A stretch of 64,000 bases of DNA. Origin: Methylobacterium currus (GTDB taxonomy: Bacteria > Pseudomonadota > Alphaproteobacteria > Rhizobiales > Beijerinckiaceae). A model generated the notes under the pieces. The model was not told the DNA's origin and did no database searches. It saw nothing but the letters and a program-made list of their open reading frames with translations. The position numbers and the translations under genes were made by a program. Below are positions 45,344-53,632 of this stretch, in pieces (within the stretch, counting starts at the first letter, position 1; each line of letters starts with the position of its first letter). Location: NCBI RefSeq assembly GCF_003058325.1, contig NZ_CP028843.1, forward strand, positions 2,638,001 through 2,702,000, read 5' to 3'.

Positions 45344-46071
45344 GCGGGTGCCTCGCTGTAGGGAAGCGTCCAGATCGCGGCCGGCAGGCCGTGGGCGTCG
45401 CGCTCCGGCGGATCGGGATAGGGCACCCCGCGCCCGTTGGCGATGGCCCGCGCGACAGTGAGCGCCGCCAGCGCATCGAGGAGGTCGTCGGGCTTGGCGC
45501 CGCGCGGGGTCGCGAGGTCGGCCGGCAGCCCGGCTTTCGCCAGAAGAGCGCGCCGCAGGGCCGCGCCGGCGGGCTTGCGCTTCGGCTCGGGCAGGGCTGC
45601 GCCGCCATTGAGGCACAGGAAGGCGAGTTCCGGATGCACCTCGTAGACCCGGGCCTGCAGGTCGGGCCGCGCCCGCAGCAGGCCGTCCGCCTCGCGAATG
45701 CGCGGAAAGATCGCGTTGGCGGGTGGGGACGGGGCGAAGGGCTGGGTCTCGGGCCGGCGCGACAGCGCGATGGCCGCCGTGTAATCCGCCGCGTAGACCA
45801 CGCTGCGGGCCGAGGTCGGGAAGACCGAGGCGCGCCGCTTCCCGAGGAGGGCGCGGACCAGCACCTCCGCCGCCCGCCCGCCGGGACCGACCCGGTCCGG
45901 CAGGCCGATCGGGATGTCGACCGCCACGATTGCGGGGGCCTCCGGCGCGTCGCAGATCGCCGCGAGGCTCGGCAGCACCCGGGCGCGGATGGTGTCGGAG
46001 GCGCCGTCGCGCGGGGCGAAGACCGCGACCCAGCCGCCCGGGCACCCGTCCACGCCCGCGACCCACGTCAT
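45340..46071 (-). CDS. DUF429 domain-containing protein
   Basis: The 243-residue protein has the DUF429 pattern of an RNase H-like fold: WVAGVDGCPGGWVAVFAPRD at the start, AIVAVDIPIGLPDRVGPGGR, RRASVFPTSARSVVYAADYT, VYEVHPELAFLCLNGGAALP and DDLLDALAALTVARA. Conserved acidic residues (GVDG, AVDIP, HPE, DDxxDA) suggest a nuclease-like metal site, but activity is not known. The start at 46071 (MTWVAGVDG) fits the family; the frame beyond it is not supported. Confidence 0.88.
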   Translation of the reverse strand: MTWVAGVDGCPGGWVAVFAPRDGASDTIRARVLPSLAAICDAPEAPAIVAVDIPIGLPDRVGPGGRAAEVLVRALLGKRRASVFPTSARSVVYAADYTAAIALSRRPETQPFAPSPPANAIFPRIREADGLLRARPDLQARVYEVHPELAFLCLNGGAALPEPKRKPAGAALRRALLAKAGLPADLATPRGAKPDDLLDALAALTVARAIANGRGVPYPDPPERDAHGLPAAIWTLPYSEAPA

Positions 46072-46237
46072 GCGCCGTTTCCCCGCTCGGAGCGAGGATT
46101 TAGGGCGGGAGCGGCAATGTCGAGGGCAGACCCCGCACGCGCTCTCCCGCCTCACAGGGTCATCCCGGGCTCCGCTCGCGCGGCCCCGGAATGATCGGAG
46201 GGGTGTCAGTGACTGTCAGCGAGAGGCGAAGACGCCC

Positions 46238-47503
46238 TCACGCCGCCTTGGCGTAGCGCGCCTCGGCGAGATCCTGATGCGCGATCTCCGGCGCCCGGCC
46301 GCCGATCAGGTCGGCCAGCAGCCGGCCCGAGCCGCAGGCCATGGTCCAGCCGAGCGTGCCGTGGCCAGTATTGGTGTAGAGGTTGGGATAGGCGGTCGCG
46401 CCGACGATCGGGGTGCCGTCCGGGGTCATCGGGCGCAGGCCCGTCCAGAACTTGGCTTGCGCGACGTCGCCGCCCTCCGGGAAGAGGTCGAGGACCGAGC
46501 GCTCCAGCGTCGCCCGGCGCGGGCCGCGCAAGGCTTGGCTGAAGCCGGCGAGCTCCGCCGTGCCGCCGACCCGGATGCGGTCGCCGAGCCGGGTGATCGC
46601 CACCTTGAAGGTCTCGTCCATCACGGTCGAGACCGGGGCGGCCTCCGCCTTCGTGATCGGCAGGGTCAGGGAGTAGCCCTTCACCGGATAGACCGGCAGC
46701 TCGATGCCGAGCGGCTTCACCATCGCCGGGGTGTAGCTGCCCATCGCGGCGACGTAGGCGTCCGCCGTCAGCACCTCGCCACCGGCGAGGCCCACACCCG
46801 CAATCCGGCCGCCTTCCTGGCGTAAGGAGGTGATGGTCGCGCCATACCGGATCGTCACGCCCATGCGCTCGCAGATCGCCGCTAGACGCTGCGTGAAGAG
46901 ATGCGCGTCGCCGGTCTCGTCGCCCGGCAGGCGCAGGCCGCCCACGAAGGTGCCGGCGACCCGGGCGAGCGCCGGCTCGGCCGCGATGCAGCCCGCCGGG
47001 TCCAGCACCTCGTAGGGCACGCCGTACTCGTCGAGCACGCCGGTATCGTCGCCGACATGGTCCAGCTGCTTCTGGGTGCGGAAGAGCTGGAGCGTGCCCT
47101 TCTCGCGGTGATCGTAGGTGATGCCGGTCTCAAGGCGCAGGTCGCGCAGCACGTCGCGGCTGTACTCGGCGAGCCGCACCATCCGGCCCTTGTTGCGGCG
47201 ATAGGCGTCCTCGGTGCAGTTCGCCAGCATCCGGGCGAGCCAGCCGTAGAGCTTGGGCTCCAGGCTCGGCCACAGCACCAGCGGCCGGTGGCGCATCATC
47301 AGCCACTTCATCGCCTTGACGGGGATGCCGGGGGCGGCCCAGGGCGCCGAGTAGCCGGGCGAGACCTGGCCGGCATTGGCGAAGCTGGTCTCGAGGCCGG
47401 CACCCGGCTGGCGGTCCAGCACCGTGACCTCGTGGCCGGCCTTCGCGAGGTAATAGGCCGAGGTGACGCCGACCACGCCGCCGCCGAGGATCAGAACGCG
47501 CAT
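46238..47503 (-). CDS. dadA: D-amino acid dehydrogenase small subunit
   Basis: This FAD enzyme oxidises D-amino acids, mainly D-alanine, to keto acids at the membrane. The 421 residues begin with the dinucleotide motif [20 protein letters not shown] and [20 protein letters not shown], then [39 protein letters not shown] and the closing [20 protein letters not shown]. It diverges from an Lrp/AsnC regulator, the common arrangement for dadA control. No alanine racemase gene is adjacent. Confidence 0.96.
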   Translation of the reverse strand: MRVLILGGGVVGVTSAYYLAKAGHEVTVLDRQPGAGLETSFANAGQVSPGYSAPWAAPGIPVKAMKWLMMRHRPLVLWPSLEPKLYGWLARMLANCTEDAYRRNKGRMVRLAEYSRDVLRDLRLETGITYDHREKGTLQLFRTQKQLDHVGDDTGVLDEYGVPYEVLDPAGCIAAEPALARVAGTFVGGLRLPGDETGDAHLFTQRLAAICERMGVTIRYGATITSLRQEGGRIAGVGLAGGEVLTADAYVAAMGSYTPAMVKPLGIELPVYPVKGYSLTLPITKAEAAPVSTVMDETFKVAITRLGDRIRVGGTAELAGFSQALRGPRRATLERSVLDLFPEGGDVAQAKFWTGLRPMTPDGTPIVGATAYPNLYTNTGHGTLGWTMACGSGRLLADLIGGRAPEIAHQDLAEARYAKAA

Positions 47504-47673
47504 CGCCGCAAAACCTTCTCGTCGCGCCCCTCTCCTGATGCCCGACCCGGCGCCCGATCGAGGCCCTTAGTGTCGCGCAAGGATCGCCGAATTTCCCGCC
47601 GGATCGGCGCAGGACGTGCGAGACTATGATACGACACGCACTAATCTGCGACGGAACGACAGGAGATTGCGCA

Positions 47674-48123
47674 GTGGCCGGGCGGGACGAGATCGACGCG
47701 CGCATCCTGCGCGTCCTGCGCGACGACGGGCGCATCAGCAACGCGGATCTCGCCGCCAGGGTCGGCCTGTCGCCCTCGGCCTGCCTGCGCCGGCTGCGCC
47801 TGCTGGAAGCGAACGGGACCATCCGCGGCTACACCGCCCTGATCGAGGCTGACGAGCGCGAGCATCACATGGTGGTGCTGACCCAGATCACCCTGGAGCG
47901 GCAGACGGAGGAATCGCTCAACCGCTTCGAGGCGGCGGTGCGCCGCTGCCCGGAGGTGCGCGACTGCTACCTGATGACCGGCCTGTCCGATTACCTGATG
48001 CGGATCGAGGTGTCGGATGCGGGCGATTACGAGCGCCTGCACAAGGAGGTGCTGTCGCGCCTGCCGGGGGTGGCGCGGATCCAGTCGAGCTTCGCGATCC
48101 GGACGGTGGTAGGGCGGGGGTAG
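47674..48123 (+). CDS. Lrp/AsnC-family transcriptional regulator
   Basis: A 149-residue regulator: N-terminal HTH (DEIDARILRVLRDDGRISNA, DLAARVGLSPSACLRRLRLL) and C-terminal RAM effector domain (HHMVVLTQITLERQTEESLN, VRDCYLMTGLSDYLMRIEVS). The GTG at 47674 is taken as start because AGGAG lies nine bases upstream; an ATG at 47626 has no such signal. It is divergent from dadA and is the obvious candidate to regulate it in response to an amino acid. Confidence 0.95.
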   Translation: MAGRDEIDARILRVLRDDGRISNADLAARVGLSPSACLRRLRLLEANGTIRGYTALIEADEREHHMVVLTQITLERQTEESLNRFEAAVRRCPEVRDCYLMTGLSDYLMRIEVSDAGDYERLHKEVLSRLPGVARIQSSFAIRTVVGRG

Positions 48124-48251
48124 GTTTAACAAAATCTCAAAATGAGATATTTGCGAGGTGGCGGCTCGGCTTGCTCTCCCCAGCGCGACGGTGCGAGACG
48201 GAGTAGCCGATCCGCGTTCGCAAAGTCTCCGAACCGGTGGTCGCTGGCACA

Positions 48252-48533
48252 ATGCGTGTCATCTCGAACAGGAGCCTTCCGGATTTTGCGGCGATCCATC
48301 CGGCAGCTGCAAAGCCACTCCAGGCATGGCGCAAGATCATCGAGGCGAATGCATTTTCTAATTATGCAGACTTGAAAGCGGTGTTCAACGCCACTGATCG
48401 CGTAGGGGCATATTACATATTTGACATCGGCGATAATAAGTACAGGATCATTGCGTCGATCCATCTCAACACACAAAAATTATTCGTGCGGCATGTGTTC
48501 ACGCATAAGGAGTACGATGCATGGGATGCCTGA
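48252..48533 (+). CDS. higB: HigB-family toxin (mRNA interferase)
   Basis: The 93-residue protein has the RelE-superfamily HigB pattern: MRVISNRSLPDFAAIHPAAA, PLQAWRKIIEANAFSNYADL, YIFDIGDNKYRIIASIHLN and KLFVRHVFTHKEYDAW. HigB toxins cut mRNA at the ribosome. Codons here are more AT-rich than those of flanking genes, suggesting acquisition. Its stop overlaps the antitoxin ATG by 13 bases. Toxin-first order is the usual one for HigBA. Confidence 0.92.
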   Translation: MRVISNRSLPDFAAIHPAAAKPLQAWRKIIEANAFSNYADLKAVFNATDRVGAYYIFDIGDNKYRIIASIHLNTQKLFVRHVFTHKEYDAWDA

Positions 48534-48946
48534 CGTTGAGCCGCGACGACGTCGCCACGCTCACCCACCATTTCGAGGTCATCACCCAGCGAATCCCGCT
48601 GCATCCGATCGGCGACGAAGCGCAGTACGAGACGGCGATTGCCGCGATGAACGGCCTCGTCGACGCCGGTGCGGGTGACGAAGCACATCCCCTAGGCCCG
48701 CTCCTCGGCCTCCTGGGCGAGTTCATCGCCGACTACGAGAAAGTCGAGTTCCGCCGGTCCGATGCACAGCCGGCCGAGGTGATACGCCTGCTGATGGAGC
48801 AGCACGGCCTCAAGCAGGGCGACCTGCCCGATATTGGCAGTCAGGGCGTCGTCTCGGAGCTGCTGAGCGGCAAGCGCGAGCTTAACAGGAACCAGATCGC
48901 CCGCCTGTCGGAGCGCTTCGGCGTCAGCCCGGCGACGTTCTTCTGA
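48521..48946 (+). CDS. higA: HigA-type antitoxin
   Basis: A 141-residue antitoxin: an N-terminal acidic helical region (DVATLTHHFEVITQRIPLHP, YETAIAAMNGLVDAGAGDEA) and a C-terminal XRE-type HTH (LMEQHGLKQGDLPDIGSQGV, VSELLSGKRELNRNQIARLS, FGVSPATFF). This is the form associated with HigB toxins in proteobacteria. It should neutralise HigB and repress the operon. Coding overlap with higB supports the pair. Confidence 0.92.
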   Translation: MGCLTLSRDDVATLTHHFEVITQRIPLHPIGDEAQYETAIAAMNGLVDAGAGDEAHPLGPLLGLLGEFIADYEKVEFRRSDAQPAEVIRLLMEQHGLKQGDLPDIGSQGVVSELLSGKRELNRNQIARLSERFGVSPATFF

Positions 48947-48955
48947 GCACGCGAG

Positions 48956-49651
48956 TCACGCGAAATACGCTGGCCACTGCGCCCGGATCTCGTCTCCGAG
49001 CGCGATCGACTTCGAGAGGTGATCGCGCAGGGCCTCCTGTGCCGCCTCCGCCGTGCCCTCGGCCAGCGCCGCCACGATCCTCCGGTGATCGGCCACGATC
49101 TGCTGCGCCTTGCCCTCCACCGGCAGGTGCAGGCGGCGCAGGCGGTCGATATGGCCGCTGCGACGGCGGATCAGGTCCCAGAGGTCGGGCACGTCCGCCG
49201 CCTCGCACAGGGCGCGGTGGAAGGCCTCGTCGCTGGCCGAGAGGCGGGCGAGGTCGCCCTGCTCGGCGAAGATCCCCTGCTCGGTCACGAAGGCCTGGAG
49301 CCGCGCGATCAGGGCCCGGTCGGGCGAGAGCGCCAGGGTGCGCACCACCTCCTGCTCGACGGCGCGGCGCAGGAACTGCGCCTGGCGGGCGGCCGTGAGG
49401 TCGATGCGGCTCACCACGGTCGCCGATTGCGGGAAGATGTCGACCAGACCTTCCTCCTGGAGGCGGAGCAGCGCGTCGCGGATCGGGGTGGCGCTCAAGC
49501 CGAAGCTCGCCTGCAATTCGGGACGCGACAGCACCGTGCCGGGCGCGAGATCGAGCGAGACGATCTTTTCCCGGATCAGGTCGAAGACCTGCGGGGCGGC
49601 GTGGCGCGAGCGGTCGCGCAGACGCTGCGCACCGGCGAAGACGGCGTTCAT
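48956..49651 (-). CDS. GntR-family (FCD) transcriptional regulator
   Basis: The 231-residue protein has the winged helix (PQVFDLIREKIVSLDLAPGT, LQASFGLSATPIRDALLRLQ) and FCD domain (RAVEQEVVRTLALSPDRALI, SASDEAFHRALCEAADVPDL, ADHRRIVAALAEGTAEAAQE) with the conserved Asp/His ligand pattern. It diverges from an ABC operon ending in a sugar-acid dehydratase; together with the palindrome at 49748 this suggests that it controls that operon. Confidence 0.94.
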   Translation of the reverse strand: MNAVFAGAQRLRDRSRHAAPQVFDLIREKIVSLDLAPGTVLSRPELQASFGLSATPIRDALLRLQEEGLVDIFPQSATVVSRIDLTAARQAQFLRRAVEQEVVRTLALSPDRALIARLQAFVTEQGIFAEQGDLARLSASDEAFHRALCEAADVPDLWDLIRRRSGHIDRLRRLHLPVEGKAQQIVADHRRIVAALAEGTAEAAQEALRDHLSKSIALGDEIRAQWPAYFA

Positions 49652-49738
49652 GGCGGTCGAACTCGGCGATCAAACTCTGGCAACGACGCGGCCCCGCCGG
49701 GGCGGTGCCGCGGGCAGCCTAGCACGGCCCGTTCTGGG

Positions 49739-49767
49739 TTGACATACTAATGCATTACCATTTTAGT
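49739..49767 (+). promoter_or_regulatory. Promoter and GntR operator of the 49838 ABC operon
   Basis: TTGACA at 49739 and TTTAGT at 49762 with a 17-base spacer make a good sigma70-type promoter, rare in clarity for this sequence. The perfect palindrome TAATGCATTA (49748-49757) fills the spacer, and ACTAA / TTAGT half-sites flank it. A repressor bound here would block RNA polymerase; the divergent GntR protein is the natural candidate. Confidence 0.7.
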
Positions 49768-49837
49768 GAGGAGACCAGACCGGCGCTCGATAACGAGCCG
49801 GCACGTGCCGCTCCGACGCGGCTCCGGGAGAACGCTC

Positions 49838-50863
49838 ATGATCCACTCGCCCGCGCGCCGCGCCTTCGCGGCGGGCCTTCTCGCTGCCAGCGCGCTCCTG
49901 GCCGGACCCGGTCCGGCCTCCGCGCAGCAGAAGAGCGAGATCGCGATCACGCGCCAGCCCGGCATCATCTACCTGCCGACCCATATCATCGAGAAGCAGG
50001 GGCTGATCGAGAAGCATGCCGAGAAGCTTGGGCTGGCCGGCGTCAAGACGAAGTGGATCACCTTCTCGGGCGGCGGCAGCCAGACCGATGCGCTGCTCGC
50101 CGGCGGGGTCGACATCGTCAATACCGGCACCGGTAACCTGCTGCTGCTCTGGGACCGCACGCGGGGCGGGGTGAAGGGCATCGTCGCCACCTCGGCGCTG
50201 CCGCTGCTGCTGATCAGCCGCGACCCGAAGATCAAGACGATCAAGGACATCGCCCCCGGCGACAAGATCGCGGTGCCGACCGTGAAGGTCTCGACGCAGG
50301 CGATCCTGCTGCAGATGGCGGCGGGCGAGGCTTACGGCGCCGACCAGTCCGGCCGGTTCGACGCCAACACGGTGCAGCTCGGCCATCCCGACGCGGCGAT
50401 CGCGCTCGCCAATCCCACCCACGAGATCAAGACCCACTTCGCCGCGCCGCCGTTCCAGTATGTCGAGCTGCGCAACGTCCCGGGCGCCCACATCGTCGCC
50501 CGCTCGCCCGACATCATCGGCGGACCGCTGACGCAAGGCCAGTTCTTCACCACCACCAAGTTCGCTGACGCCAACCCGAAGATCATCCAGGCGGTGCGCT
50601 CGGCGTCGGAGGAGGCGCAAGCCTTCATCCGCCAGGACACCCGCCGTGCGGTCGAGATCTACCGCGAGGTGACCGGCGACAAGACCAGCGTCGAGGACCT
50701 GCTGAGCTACCTGGGTGAGCCCGGCATGATGGAGTTCAACCTCCAGCCCCAGGGCACGATGCGCTTCGCCGAGCATCTTTCCCGGATCGGCACCCTGCGC
50801 AACAAGCCGAAGGCCTGGACCGATTACTACCTGCCGGTCGCCCACGACCTGAGCGGCAGCTGA
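49838..50863 (+). CDS. ABC substrate-binding protein, NMT1/TauA type (first paralogue)
   Basis: The 341-residue protein has a signal peptide (RRAFAAGLLAASALLAGPGP, then ASAQ) and the pattern EIAITRQPGIIYLPTHIIEK, GGGSQTDALLAGGVDIVNTG, KIAVPTVKVSTQAILLQMAA, and THFAAPPFQYVELRNVPGAH. It is closely similar to the protein encoded at 52570, pointing to a gene duplication. The start at 49838 has GGGAGAA upstream. The substrate is unknown; the operon's dehydratase suggests a sugar acid or a related acid. Confidence 0.93.
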   Translation: MIHSPARRAFAAGLLAASALLAGPGPASAQQKSEIAITRQPGIIYLPTHIIEKQGLIEKHAEKLGLAGVKTKWITFSGGGSQTDALLAGGVDIVNTGTGNLLLLWDRTRGGVKGIVATSALPLLLISRDPKIKTIKDIAPGDKIAVPTVKVSTQAILLQMAAGEAYGADQSGRFDANTVQLGHPDAAIALANPTHEIKTHFAAPPFQYVELRNVPGAHIVARSPDIIGGPLTQGQFFTTTKFADANPKIIQAVRSASEEAQAFIRQDTRRAVEIYREVTGDKTSVEDLLSYLGEPGMMEFNLQPQGTMRFAEHLSRIGTLRNKPKAWTDYYLPVAHDLSGS

Positions 50864-50893
50864 CGCGACCTCGCCGAGAAGGGACACGCCATC

Positions 50894-51661
50894 ATGACCG
50901 CGCTCCTCGACGTCCGCGGCGTCACCTTGCGCTACAAGACGCCCAACGTGCTCGTCACCGCGACCGAGCGCGTCAGCTTCAAGGTCGATACCTCCGACCG
51001 CTTCGTGCTGCTCGGGCCCTCGGGCTGCGGCAAGTCCACCCTGCTCAAGGCGGTGGGCGGCTACCTGCACCCGAGCGAGGGCGAGATCCGCATCAAGGAC
51101 CGGGTGGTCAAGGAGCCCGGCGCCGACCGGATGATGGTGTTCCAGGAGTTCGACCAGCTCCTGCCCTGGAAGACGGTGCTGGAGAACGTGATGTTCCCGC
51201 TCCTCAACGCCCGCAAGATGCCCCGCCGCGAGGCGGAGGAGCGGGCGAAGGCCTATATCGAGAAGGTCAGCCTGACGCGGGCCATCGACAGCTACCCCCA
51301 CACCCTCTCGGGCGGCATGAAGCAGCGCGTGGCGATCGCCCGCGGCATGGCGATGGAGCCCGACATCCTGCTGATGGACGAGCCCTTCGCGGCCCTCGAC
51401 GCGCTGACCCGGCGCACCTGCCAGGACGAGCTGCTCCAGCTCTGGGAGGAGACGAAGTTCACGGTGCTCTTCGTCACCCACTCGATCGCCGAGGCGATCA
51501 AGATCGGCAACCGCATCCTGCTGCTCTCGCCCCATCCGGGCCGGGTCAAGGCCGAGGTGCGCGACGTCGACAAGGTCTCGGCGCAGGACGGCAGCGCCGG
51601 CCAGCTCGAGCAGCAGATCCACGACCTGCTGTTCACCGACGAGCCCGCCCATCACCATTGA
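50894..51661 (+). CDS. ABC transporter ATP-binding protein (SsuB/TauB type)
   Basis: The 255-residue ATPase has Walker A GPSGCGKST, Q-loop MVFQEFDQLLPWKTV, signature LSGGMKQRVAIA, Walker B DILLMDEPFAALD and H-loop VTHSIAEA. It ends in a His-rich tail (DEPAHHH). It lies 30 bases after the first binding-protein gene with AAGGGA before the ATG, in one operon. Confidence 0.95.
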   Translation: MTALLDVRGVTLRYKTPNVLVTATERVSFKVDTSDRFVLLGPSGCGKSTLLKAVGGYLHPSEGEIRIKDRVVKEPGADRMMVFQEFDQLLPWKTVLENVMFPLLNARKMPRREAEERAKAYIEKVSLTRAIDSYPHTLSGGMKQRVAIARGMAMEPDILLMDEPFAALDALTRRTCQDELLQLWEETKFTVLFVTHSIAEAIKIGNRILLLSPHPGRVKAEVRDVDKVSAQDGSAGQLEQQIHDLLFTDEPAHHH

Positions 51662-51683
51662 GCGTCGAGCGCGAGAGGCAACC

Positions 51684-52547
51684 ATGAGCGCCACCATGCC
51701 GGCCCGCATCATCATGAGCGATGCGGCTCCCGCCGCCGACGGCGCGGTCGAGCGCCAGCTCGGCACCGCCGAGATCCTGTGGAACAGCGGCTTCGTCCGC
51801 AAGACCGCGATCATCATCGTGCTGGCGCTGATCTGGGAGATCTACGCCCGCTTCCTCGACAACCCGCTGCTGTTCCCGACCTTCTCCGACACCGTCACGA
51901 CGCTCTACCAGCAGACCCTCGACGGCACGATCCCGAACCGCGCCTTCTCGTCGATCAAGGTGCTGCTGATGGGCTACGCCGCCGGCATCCTGCTCGCCGC
52001 CACGCTCACCATGCTGGCGATCTCGACCCGCATCGGCACCGACTTCCTCGAGACGATGACGGCGATGTTCAACCCGCTGCCGGCGATCGCGCTCCTGCCG
52101 CTGGCGCTGATCTGGTTCGGCCTCGGCAATGGCAGCCTGGTCTTCGTGCTGGTCCACTCGGTGCTGTGGGCGGTGGCGCTCAACACTCATTCGGGCTTCC
52201 GCGGCGTCTCGAACACGCTCCGGATGGTCGGGCGCAATTACGGCCTGAAAGGCATCCCCTACGTCACCAAGATCCTGATCCCGGCGGCGTTCCCGAGCAT
52301 CCTGACGGGTCTCAAGATCGGCTGGGCCTTCGCCTGGCGCACCCTCATCGCGGCGGAGCTGGTCTTCGGCGTGTCGTCGGGGGCCGGGGGCCTCGGCTGG
52401 TTCATCTTCGAGAACCGCAACCTCCTCGACATCCCGGCCGTCTTCGCGGGTCTCCTCACCGTCATCATCATCGGCCTCGTGGTCGAGAACCTGATCTTCC
52501 GCACGCTGGAGCGGCGGACGGTGCAGAAATGGGGCTTGCAGCACTGA
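51684..52547 (+). CDS. ABC transporter permease (SsuC/TauC type)
   Basis: A 287-residue membrane protein with about six segments (TAIIIVLALIWEIYARFL, VLLMGYAAGILLAATLTMLA, LVFVLVHSVLWAVALNTHSG, AVFAGLLTVIIIGLVVENLI) and the EAA-loop VGRNYGLKGIPYVTKILIPA, which docks on the ATPase. The N-terminus has several methionines (MSATMPARIIMSDAAP), so the exact start is open. Confidence 0.94.
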   Translation: MSATMPARIIMSDAAPAADGAVERQLGTAEILWNSGFVRKTAIIIVLALIWEIYARFLDNPLLFPTFSDTVTTLYQQTLDGTIPNRAFSSIKVLLMGYAAGILLAATLTMLAISTRIGTDFLETMTAMFNPLPAIALLPLALIWFGLGNGSLVFVLVHSVLWAVALNTHSGFRGVSNTLRMVGRNYGLKGIPYVTKILIPAAFPSILTGLKIGWAFAWRTLIAAELVFGVSSGAGGLGWFIFENRNLLDIPAVFAGLLTVIIIGLVVENLIFRTLERRTVQKWGLQH

Positions 52548-52569
52548 CGAAGGCGGGGGAGGCACGCCC

Positions 52570-53592
52570 ATGACGTCGCTCACGACACCGTCCAGACGCA
52601 GCGTCGCGGCGGGCCTCGCCGCCGCCCTCTTGAGCCCCGCCCTCGGGCGGGCGCAGGGCAAGAGCGAGATCTCGGTCTCGCGAGCCTACGGCCTGATCTA
52701 CATGGTGACCCACGTCATCGAGAAGCGCCGCCTGATCGAGTCGCATGCGGCACGGCTCGGGGTGCCGGACCTCAAGGTGAACTGGGTCAATTTCGGCGGC
52801 GGCGGTGCGCAGACCGACGCGCTCCTCGCCGGCGGGGTCGACATCGTCAACAGCGGCATCGGCAACCTGCTGCTGCTGTGGGACCGCACCCGCGGCGGGG
52901 TGAAGGGCATCGTCGGCACCGCCGGCCAGCCGCTGCTCCTCGTCACCCGCGATCCCCGGATCAAGGGGCTGGCCGATTTCGGGCCGGGCGACAAGATCGC
53001 GGTGCCGACCGTACGGGTCTCGACGCACGCGGTCGTGCTGCAGATGGCGGCGGCCCAGGCCTTCGGGCCGGAGAACTGGGCACGGCTCGATCCCTATACG
53101 GTGCAGATGAGCCCGCCCGACGGCGCGGTGGCGCTCGCCAACCCGCAGCACGAGGTGAGGACGCACTTCTCCGCCCCGCCCTACGACCAGATCGAGCTCA
53201 AGACCGTGCCGGGTGCCCGGGTCATCCTGTCCTCCACCGACGTGGTCGGTGGGCCGCTCGCTCAGGCGCAGTTCTTCACCACCACCCGCTTCGCGCAAGC
53301 CAACCCGGCTTTGGTCGAGGCCCTGAAGGCCGCGACGCAGGAGGCGATCGCCTTCATCCGGTCCGACACGCCCGCGGCGGTCGAGATCTATCGCGAGGTC
53401 AACCGGGACAAGACGCCGGCCGACGAGCTTCTCGCCCTGCTGCGGCTGCCCCACATGCTCGACTTCATCGCCGCGCCGCAAGGCACCATGACGATCGCCC
53501 GGCACCTGCACCGGATCGGCACCATCAAGACGATGCCGAAGGCCTGGACCGACTTCTACCTTCCGGTCGCACACGACCTGCCGGGGAATTGA
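52570..53592 (+). CDS. ABC substrate-binding protein, NMT1/TauA type (second paralogue)
   Basis: The 340-residue protein repeats the features of the 49838 product: signal peptide (RRSVAAGLAAALLSPALGRA), GGGGAQTDALLAGGVDIVNS, NLLLLWDRTRGGVKGIVGTA, KIAVPTVRVSTHAVVLQMAA and MPKAWTDFYLPVAHDLPG. Both binding proteins probably share the permease and ATPase between them and differ in ligand specificity or affinity. Confidence 0.93.
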   Translation: MTSLTTPSRRSVAAGLAAALLSPALGRAQGKSEISVSRAYGLIYMVTHVIEKRRLIESHAARLGVPDLKVNWVNFGGGGAQTDALLAGGVDIVNSGIGNLLLLWDRTRGGVKGIVGTAGQPLLLVTRDPRIKGLADFGPGDKIAVPTVRVSTHAVVLQMAAAQAFGPENWARLDPYTVQMSPPDGAVALANPQHEVRTHFSAPPYDQIELKTVPGARVILSSTDVVGGPLAQAQFFTTTRFAQANPALVEALKAATQEAIAFIRSDTPAAVEIYREVNRDKTPADELLALLRLPHMLDFIAAPQGTMTIARHLHRIGTIKTMPKAWTDFYLPVAHDLPGN

Positions 53593-53632
53593 CGCGCCGC
53601 GCCGCCCCTGACCTGTACGAGGAGTTTCCACC

